Both the position numbers and the translations under genes were made by a program. Under the pieces are notes generated by a model. That model saw only the letters and a program-made list of their open reading frames with translations, was not told where the DNA came from and made no database searches. Of a DNA stretch of 64,000 nt, positions 55,195-64,000 are shown piece by piece (position 1 is the first letter of the stretch; each line of letters opens with the position of its first letter). Source of the DNA: Osedax frankpressi (Eukaryota > Annelida > Polychaeta > Sabellida > Siboglinidae); NCBI GenBank assembly GCA_964035775.1, contig OZ038317.1, positions 8,496,237 to 8,560,236 on the forward strand, given 5' to 3'.

Positions 55195-55430
55195 TATAGT
55201 GATTTTATGGCAAATCAATGCGTGGTTCTTTGTATGCTTCGGTGTGCGGGCATATGTCGCGGTGTTATCAAGTTATAGCTACCGGGCCGGGCTTTATAGC
55301 TGTGGGCATTCGTCCGAGAATAGATCTATTGCGTTGTGCCCCGTACGTCGTACGGTACGGAGTGCTGTGCTGCAGCGCATCGGATAACTATGTAGGTCAA
55401 ATGCGATATCCACTAAAATGGTAAATTATA
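55195..55430. other. GC-rich island with overlapping open frames, unidentified
   Basis: About 230 bp clearly richer in G+C and CpG than the surrounding AT-rich DNA. Two plus-strand frames are open for 60-68 codons (one includes GPGFIAVGIRPRIDLLRCAP) and one minus-strand frame for about 40. GTACGTCGTAC words occur. No homology recognised. It could be an exon, a promoter of the minus-strand gene, or an RNA gene. Confidence 0.3.
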
Positions 55431-57180
55431 TCAAAACTAATGCAACACGTACGTCGTACGTCAAGAGTATGATTTCTATATATAAATATAGTTTTAAAAT
55501 ATTCGAGGTCAACCACATTATATTTAATATAGTTTAATTGGTAATAGTCTGATTTTAATATGTATTTAACACCTTTTGAAATTATTAAATTATAAAGTTG
55601 TATATTATACATATATATTTATAATATATTGTTATCATAAACTTGAATTATAATTTTAAGAAAATATATTATATATTTGCAAATATTATTAAAATAATAA
55701 TTAATATATTATCGAATACTCGTGGACTATATAAAAACCAAGGAAGTATTCATTGTTTAAATACATTTCAATATTTCGTAAATTATAAAATATTATATTA
55801 TAACACAATTTAAAGTAACATTTTGTATTATAAAAAAAATCTATTTTTGAAAACAATAAATATATTATAATATAAATATATTATATATTAATATAATAAA
55901 TAATGTAATAAATAATGTAATAAATAATGTAATAAATAATGTAATAAATAATGTAATAAATAATGTAATAAATAATGTAATAAATAATATAATAAATAAT
56001 GTAATACATAATGTAATAAATAATGTAATAAATAATGTTTTAATTGCATAATGGCCTTGATATATTATTATAATATTATAAAAAAATATGTTTACATATA
56101 TGCATGCCTAGATTATAATTATAATACAAACCATGTAAAAATATAAACGTATTATACATTACGATAATGTTCAAATTATACAATTATATACATATTAAAA
56201 ACCCTTAACAAGAGGTTTAAAACTATTTTAATAGATCCTAGTTTTATATTATAATTTTAACAAAACTACATCACTTTAAATATACAATTACAAAAACAGC
56301 ATTGCAAGCTTATTCCCGATTTATATTTTATTATAACACGTACTTTACTATTTTAGTATACCATGCACTTTACTGGTTTAGTATGCTGTGTACGACGTAT
56401 ACCCTTATCTACTATATACTTACAATGACATTTATAGTAGATAAGTTTATATTCAACGTTTTATAATGAATTGTAACCAAAAGAAACTGATGTTTAAATA
56501 AAACTATATATTTCTTATATATACATATATCGAGCCATTTAATGTAAGATGTATCCACACAAGGCTAAATGTACTTGTGCAAACTATTACATAGTGACAT
56601 CAACAAGTGATTACCATATAATTACTTTATAAAAACTAATATAAAAAATGACATGGATTATTTGCTGAATTTCATAATGGAAATATTTATAATTAAATTA
56701 TTATTATTATTAAATGTAATTAATAGTTATAATATTATATATAAAGTTAAACTATTATATTTATTAATATTATATTATACTTATATTATTTCACTATATT
56801 ATTAAATAGGATAATACAATAAATATACTGAATAATGTATTATTATAAAATTAAAGTATATTGAAATTTATATAATTGTATTATAGTACATATAATATAT
56901 ACTTTGATATTATAATATTATAATATATATAATATTATACTGAAGTTCCGATATGCTACGATAATATAATAATAATAACAGTATACAAGCATATATATTA
57001 TATGTATTTATTATATAAAATATATATTATTTGAAAAAATGATGTGAATAAAATCCATACAAGTATTATATATTTTTTAAATAATTGTTATCATTTACAA
57101 TACAAATTATTTTAATTAATTTTACCATATATTGGTAAAATTAATATTATCTAAAAAAATTTCTTGTACATGTTCATTAA
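55431..57180. other. AT-rich DNA, no gene seen
   Basis: Contains a 12-bp repeat (AATAAATAATGT) at about 55899-56038, and a 13-bp inverted repeat (CTTATCTACTATA at 56404-56416 with 56433-56445). Confidence 0.6.
55899..56038. repeat. 12-bp repeat (AATAAATAATGT), about 12 copies
   Basis: Nearly perfect 12-bp tandem units. Confidence 0.95.
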
Positions 57181-57300
<120 letters not shown>

Positions 57301-59150
57301 ACTTTAACTTGATATAAATTAAATATGTGCATTAGATAATTACTTTAATAAGTCGATATATACAATGTTTATAATATTGATTATTAGAATATTTTATAAT
57401 TTATGAATATTACTATATCACATTGAATATGTGAATAGGCTTCAATATAATAATATATAATAACTTTGTCATATACAATATAATATTATCAAAAGTGAAA
57501 TTAAATATACCGTGCATCTGAACTAACGTGTCATGTTATATTGTACAAATGTGAAGTTAATCTATAATCTACACAAAATAACCACTTATATCTCAATCAT
57601 CAATAAATTGATGTATTATATATTCTATATATAAGTATAACGATGTACGAGTAATTTCGGATGAATGGGTGGAGCTTTAAGAATAAGTGGGCGTTACTAT
57701 ACGAAAATAAAATGGCGTGCGTCGATGAGTATACTATAGTTTATGTATAGAATATACTTAAAATATTAAAATACTGAATCTGTATCGCCGATACATTTCG
57801 AGTATAAATGATATTAGAATTAGTATCTCTGTGGAGTAGAGGGACATTCATCAATCGAAAGTATAATCAAGACTGGTCGAATAAAGGGAAATTCTTTATT
57901 AGAAGATATAATCATATGGTAGATAAATAATCAGTCATTAGTTATTTTATTTAATATTCAAAATATATTATTATTATATATACATTTTGGGATATAATTT
58001 TAAGTTAACAAATATCATTTCAATTGATTTACTTAAAAATGTATGCTATAAAATTATACCATATTTATTATATAAATAATTAGTTTGTTTGTATATTTTT
58101 TATATAGATTCCTTTAAAATTGGATCGTGACTCAAATATTTTATAAGTAAACTAATAAAGTTGTAAATATATTTATTACGTAAATGGTGGTCTGCAACTA
58201 ATATAAAGTATAAACAGTGTTTATTAAATACTCATTAAATGTGTTTGCATATTAAGATTACCGATTAATAATATAAATAATAAACATTAGTGATACATAA
58301 TTATGTAACAATGATGTACGTATCTAACCTTTATACGAATACTCATCTCATAAGTATATCTATAATAATTCAGAACTAATATTTTTAATCTATGTATATT
58401 ATATATCAACTTTGAAAATGATTAGGATATATCCAATTATAGTCTTGAATAATTACAGATTGTGGGAACAATTATGAAATTAATATAGGAAATATATATA
58501 AAAATGTAATTAAGCTACAATTTTGAATAGTTTGAATAAATACAATTTTGAATAGTTTTCATGTAATATTTTCTTATAATATACGAAAATATTATACAAA
58601 TATTAATGTCTCTATAAATGTGTTTATCTAATAATATTTGAACAAATTCTATTTTCGGGTGAAATGTTATTTCTTCCATATTTGTAATTGCATATGCTAA
58701 TTAGAACATCTATCTAAGCTATATATAGCATATATAGTATAACACATCTATGTTGTATATAACATATAATATAGCATATTTATTATACAATATTTTAGAT
58801 ATTATACTTTAACTAAATATTACATTAAACTTGACAAGTTTTCAATATACACTTGCATTTATTGGTAATCATATTAAACAATATCTCTTATAGGATATTA
58901 TAATTATAATTAACCAGTGTCTACTTTTTCACGGAAAAGTTATTATTTAGTCACTTATATCAATATTTTCATTAATAATGACCCTTTATTATTTGTTTTG
59001 TGATTGAATTGTATTTTGGTCATGTTTTTGAAGTATAAATAATTTAAATAGTTGAAATGGTATATGATGATAATGTATACTTAATTTTATTTATTTTAAA
59101 ACATACCATAGATGATACACAGTAATATCATATATTAATATCATACATGA
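57301..59150. other. AT-rich DNA, no gene seen
   Basis: No frame, array or element recognised. Confidence 0.6.
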
Positions 59151-59156
59151 CTTGAA

Positions 59157-59242
59157 TATTTGTGACCTTGAACTTGTGACCTTGCACTTGTGACCTTGAA
59201 CTTGTAACCTTGAATTTGTGACCTTGAATTTGTGACATTGCT
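59157..59242. repeat. 14-bp repeat (TGTGACCTTGAACT), six copies
   Basis: Contains three exact TGACCTTGA words at 14-bp spacing (59163, 59191 and 59219), plus near matches at 59177, 59205 and 59233. The reverse complement TCAAGGTCA is an extended nuclear-receptor half-site. Confidence 0.9.
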
Positions 59243-60529
59243 AAAAATTTGAACTGTAATGTCGATCTTAAAATAATATGTTTTCATATACGAATATCTA
59301 AAGTCAGTTATAATAAAGTACAATAACGTATATATATTATATTCGTTATATTCGTTGGGGTAGGTATATGCTATTAATTTCGTTTAAAATAGTTATAATC
59401 TAATGTATGTACGAACGTTTATACAATAAAAATATATGTTCTTGTCTAATGAAATATATTCAATTTTGATATCTACTTTGATATTTTTATGTTCGTATTT
59501 ATATATTTAGTAACATTGTTTTTATGAATAATACTTCGTTAAAGAACACCGCAATTCTCTTTGAAAGGTAGCCATATACCAAATCTATCCAAATTATAAT
59601 TATCAACAAATCTTCCTATGTAAACATGACATTATAATTAACCAATATGATCTTGCATGACAATTCACGAATTAATATTATAACATGAGTAACTGAGTAT
59701 GTAATGCAATGTAATATACCGAATTCTATATGTTTATATTTTGTGACGAAATTTTATGATTTACGTTATTGACTGAGTTTTTACCCTTAATACGAATTAA
59801 TATTAATATAGATATCGTAAATAAAATATATATAATCTGAAATAGTATGTATTGTTCCTATTTTTTGTTTACTAAAACCGTTTTTTTTAAAGATAAAATA
59901 TAAAAGAATTCGCATTAATTTTCGTATTCAACAAGATTGTCTATTGATGATATTAAGTATCATCGAGACATGATGGCTAACAGAAAGATCATTTATACAT
60001 TGAAGCCATAAAATAGTTCCTGTTCTATAGAGGTTCTTTGACAATCGGGAAAATACGATCCTAAATGAAAAACAGACATTAATACTGAAATTTTGGTATC
60101 GGGAATATTAAAAGACGTACATATTTTACACGCAGAAATAGACAAGACCAGATTACCCGCTAATTAGCGCAGACAATATCCCAAGACATGCACCACTTGT
60201 CCTAGACACAACAAAGACATAGATGATATTAGAGAATAATGCGGACAATATCCAATACGCACCGATATAATTCAATAATAGGAGATTACCGTCAGATTAA
60301 TAATATGACGAATCAATCGATTTATTCAAGTGTATTGAACTACATATCATATAGTACACTGTATACAGTGTAAGATTTAATATTCTAAAGAAACTAAATA
60401 GATATTTGCAAAGATAATAACCCTACATGGAAACGTCAAGGCTCAAGTTTGGCTGGAAATAATCTATAAATAGATTGGGGGCATCGGCATTAACATATTG
60501 ACCGATAGCGTCTCCATGAGAATATAACC
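59243..60529. other. AT-rich DNA, no gene seen
   Basis: The stretch at about 59930-60300 is less AT-rich but without a supported frame. Confidence 0.55.
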
Positions 60530-60591
60530 ACACACACTACCACACACACACGAACATACCAGTCACGCACATATACACAATCACGCACACC

Positions 60592-60624
<33 letters not shown>

Positions 60625-60625
60625 G
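60530..60625. repeat. (CA)n microsatellite
   Basis: ACACAC runs with ACTACC and CGCACA interruptions, ending in TA repeats. Confidence 0.95.
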
Positions 60626-61040
60626 TAATTAGCGGTACATTGTTGTAAAAATAAAGCCATAAAAAGGTAAGCAATATGATATAGCAGATGATATAATTCT
60701 AACACTTTGTTTGTTTGGATAACATTTTAAATTAATAATGAAGTTTTTACTAATTAATTGGTTAGTTCATTACAAAGTGTAGTTGCAGATATTGTGTAGG
60801 TAAAGGTTGTCAATGTGATTATGATGGATATTTAATAATTAGATAATAGTGTAGATATTTGGGATTATTATTTATAGCATATATGCTATATGCTTATAAG
60901 CAAATATTAAAAAATATGTTATAGTATTGTGTATGCTATATATATATATGAATATGTATATATATAAATAATAACCTAATGACTATCATATTATTGTCAG
61001 AATTAGCAATCGTGTAAAATCTTTTTCCTATAGGAGATAT
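60626..61040. other. AT-rich DNA, no gene seen
   Basis: Short palindromic TATAGCATATATGCTATA-type words near 60880-60950 only. Confidence 0.6.
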
Positions 61041-61150
61041 AACCCTCAAAAGGGTTTTCTAGTTTTAAGCATCCAAGAAACCCTCAAAAGGGTTCTAATA
61101 TATAGACCACTCTTGAAAACCCTTTTTTATATACCCTAGAAAACCCTTTT
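61041..61150. repeat. Fold-back element with AACCCT/AGGGTT stems
   Basis: A 15-bp perfect inverted repeat (61048-61062 with 61136-61150, AAAAGGGTTTTCTAG). Inside it are two small hairpins of the form AACCCT-CAAA-AGGGTT, and TTGAAAACCCTTTT. Confidence 0.85.
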
Positions 61151-61739
61151 ATCTAACAGTGTACAGAAATATGCCAATATCAGATAGAAACTGATTCAAT
61201 TTTAACAAAATATATAAATTATACTTCATTTTCGATAATCAATATAGTACGATATGTTTTATGTATATGATATGTGCGAAAATTAATAAATATAGAATAA
61301 CAATATTCAAGTATACTAACGAATAATTATTGAATGTTGATCGAAACAAAAATAAGTAATATTCAATGTAGGCTTGTATCGATATTTATTATTATATAAT
61401 ATGGAAACCAGGTAAATTTGCGCGTGATATTGGATCAATTTTATTATGCAATATAAATAAAAGTTAATTATAAAAGAGAAAGTAATTCGATATGGTAAGG
61501 CGACATCGGTGAGATATCAATTCGAATTAGATCGTGATATTAAAATGGTAAATATCATATCGATATTAAAATATATATTACTATAACTTTAATAATAAAT
61601 TATATATAAATATAATGATAACATTCAATATATTTAGTTATGTCAATATAAGTATTGAAGATTGTATTTGATATATATTTATTTATTTATATATTATATA
61701 TTACCTAAATACATAATTGCATTTATATTTATATATATT
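61151..61739. other. AT-rich DNA, no gene seen
   Basis: No supported frame or element. Confidence 0.6.
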
Positions 61740-61779
61740 TACATGTATATATGTGTGTGTATGTATGTCTCGTGCGTAT

Positions 61780-61810
<31 letters not shown>

Positions 61811-61825
61811 GGTGTGTGTGCGTGT
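61740..61825. repeat. (GT)n/TATG microsatellite
   Basis: ATGTGTGTGT and CGTATGTG runs. Confidence 0.95.
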
Positions 61826-62798
61826 AGTCATCAGATACATATTCTAGCATGCATTTTAAAATAGATTTTTATCAAACAAAACAATCGGAAACATCTTCAA
61901 ATAAGAACTTTTTTAGATTACAATTGTTATACAGTTTTAAAGAACAATAGTATAATAATAATATATTAGCGCTCAGTCCTAAATTATGAATATATAGATG
62001 AATATGAAGAATATAGATACAAATATAAAATATAACGGTATAAATAATGTATCAAAATTGAAGGCAATGATAAAATAAATACCTAAATATTGTAGAGTAT
62101 AAATTAATATGCGAATGCTGTTTCTTCATTATTAGCAATGTTCAATGACTTGTTTAGTGTATTAGAGTTTAATATCCCAATATGTATTGCATAAGTTTAA
62201 ATTAGTTGGAAGTTTTTTTTGAGTTGTGCGATTCATGAGCTCAAGAGTTGAAGAATTGTTAGAAATTATACTTTCAATCATATGCTTTCAATTATAATTA
62301 TACAAAAACTTAAATTAATTATAAATATATAAAAATTAACCAATTTTTCGTATTACAAAATACTTAAAATTTTTAATAATGTATTATTTACCAAATATTA
62401 AAATAAGTTAATAAATAACCAAATACAGTATTGATAGTATAGTTCATATAACTAGTCAGCATAGATATAGCGATATAGATATAATACATAATCATAGAAC
62501 ATTAACTAAAACATTTGTAATATAGAAATACACATACATATTAATACCAAAGCTTAATGAAATTAAAGCAACATATGACGTAGTATATGACCTCATTAAA
62601 ATATATGAACAATCAAATAGTAAAATTACGAATTGACATTTTCGTGATTTAATTTAATTTTAGTGTTCTATATTGTTTTCTACCATCGGATTATTTTGTA
62701 TATGATATTACAGATTTATTACTCATGAATATATATGTATTGTAGTTAGATTAAATATTGCAAAGATTAAAGATTGACGAGTGCAAACTCCATGGATA
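61826..62798. other. AT-rich DNA, no gene seen
   Basis: No supported frame or element. Confidence 0.6.
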
Positions 62799-62802
62799 AG
62801 AT

Positions 62803-62872
<70 letters not shown>
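62799..62872. repeat. (TA)n microsatellite
   Basis: About 30 TA units. Tandem GTACATTGTACATTGTAC words follow at about 62896-62921. Confidence 0.95.
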
Positions 62873-63235
62873 TATAGCGATGATAGTTAATGCATGTACA
62901 ATGTACATTGTACATTGTACGATATACATAATATGTTACGTAATATGTGTTATTAAAATAATATTAATTATATGTATAATAGTAGATGGTATAATATAGT
63001 CTGCATTGAATATACATGTATGTCAATATTATAGCAATCAATTATTATAGCAATCAATATATTACGTATATGTAATCTATTATAATAAAGTTATTCGCAT
63101 TTAGAAATGTTCTGAAATGGTGACCCTCGATTGTAGTTGCAACAATTAATATGATATATATATTATTATCACACACGCGTTTACTCAAATATTAGTGTCC
63201 AGGTTGCTACCTACTAATGTATTGTTAAACTGTTA

Positions 63236-63260
63236 GGAAGTTTAATGATATTAAACTTCC
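63236..63260. repeat. 11-bp perfect hairpin next to MITE-like copy 5
   Basis: GGAAGTTTAAT, a GAT loop, then ATTAAACTTCC. Confidence 0.9.
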
Positions 63261-63401
63261 CAAGAAACAATTTTAATTTTAGTTTTTTTGTAATATAACA
63301 AAAGAGAAAATATATTTTATTTGCATTTAAATTATATTATAATTATATTTTATTATAAAAATGATATAAGTTATAATAGTTACACCATCTGGTTTGTTGG
63401 G
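63259..63401 (+). mobile_element. MITE-like short element, copy 5, with terminal inverted repeats
   Basis: Begins CCCAAGAAACAA and ends GGTTTGTTGGG; the ends are inverted repeats (CCCAAGAAAC versus CCCAACAAAC). It shares the AAAAGAGAAAATATATTT core and the TAATAGTTACACCATCTGG end with copies 1-4, about 9 kb away. Confidence 0.65.
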
Positions 63402-64000
63402 TTATTTGAAAAATATAATATGCTCTGAAAATATATTTATAATAGATAATTTGTTTACAAAATATAAATAATAATATTACCTGGAATATTGGTTTGTGCC
63501 TAAATTACCATTTCAAATTTATTATAATAAATGTAACTGCATTTCTGCACTTTCACTGCTAGTATTTCTATATAATGGTGTTATGAAATCCAAGTGACAT
63601 TATTTTCGAGTTGAATAATGACAAATGTAAATAATTAATAAGGAAACAATTCATACATGGATACACAAATCAATAATAAATAACAACTAATTTTTAAAAA
63701 CAAATTAAATACACTGACGTGAATTTGATAATATATCTTGTAATATTTCATTGGCAATACAAAATCACATGAAGATGTAATATCCATATATAGACAATGC
63801 TCCTATATGTAATTTCAAGTCGATCAGCGTCTCCTCCTATAAGTCAATTCTTTTTTTATAACTTATATGTCTATTAATAACTATTCATTAGTATATCATA
63901 TATTATTAAAGTATGTCATATGTCTACACATATAACAAATATAATTTATATAACAACTTTATAACAAATATAATTTTTTATGATATGATATATAATAATA
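63402..64000. other. AT-rich DNA, no gene seen
   Basis: No supported frame or element up to the window end. Confidence 0.6.

Noticed and set aside
61041-61100. Interstitial telomere array
   Set aside because: AACCCT/AGGGTT occur as inverted pairs with CAAA loops, not as head-to-tail telomere repeats.
62781-62999. Overlapping Ile/Tyr-repeat open frames on both strands
   Set aside because: Translations of a TA microsatellite.

Overview
The window is nuclear DNA of an intron-rich, strongly AT-rich animal (metazoan). Two genes support this: a class IA phosphoinositide 3-kinase catalytic subunit and a TASOR/DUF3715-type protein, both spliced with GT-AG introns. Two kinds of non-LTR retrotransposon remains, many microsatellites and exceptionally long intronic minisatellites fit the same picture. 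I cannot name the phylum or species from the sequence alone.

Layout. 1-1650 is a decayed R2-type (restriction-like-endonuclease) LINE. 4154-5127, minus strand, carries three exons of a C22orf39 (PANTS)-like small Cys-rich protein. About 2 kb of AT-rich DNA separates it, head to head, from a 30-exon gene on the plus strand (7143-37092). That gene encodes a complete class IA PI3K p110 subunit, with ABD, RBD, Pro-rich linker, C2, helical and kinase domains. The exons I assembled sum to 3,570 nt, a phase-consistent frame of 1,189 codons plus stop. Some 26 kb of the gene is intron, much of it tandem arrays, plus an antisense CR1/L2-like LINE in intron 3 and a possible small antisense gene in intron 22. 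The last exon and 3' UTR lie in an 841-bp unit repeated three times (36985-39508). An orphan terminal exon with a BESS-like tail sits at 40114-40350. 43378-52157, minus strand and convergent with the PI3K gene, carries twelve exons of a DUF3715 (TASOR pseudo-PARP) protein. Its DUF3715 core is followed directly by a Gln/Asn/Tyr-rich, polyQ-bearing tail; the 5' end was not found. 52.2-64 kb is AT-rich and apparently gene-poor. It holds a cluster of short MITE-like elements, several perfect inverted repeats, simple repeats, and one GC-rich island at about 55.2-55.43 kb.

Main observation. In both large genes the intronic arrays sit at, or include, the splice sites. The intron 1 donor is the first unit of a 2.6-kb 17-bp array. 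The exon 7 acceptor is formed by the end of a 9-bp array. Introns 2, 16 and 18 contain tandem copies of the segment holding their own 3' splice site. The 3'-terminal exon itself is triplicated. This suggests recurrent tandem expansion seeded at exon-intron borders. The exon models come from reading the sequence against remembered family sequences; no search or alignment was run.
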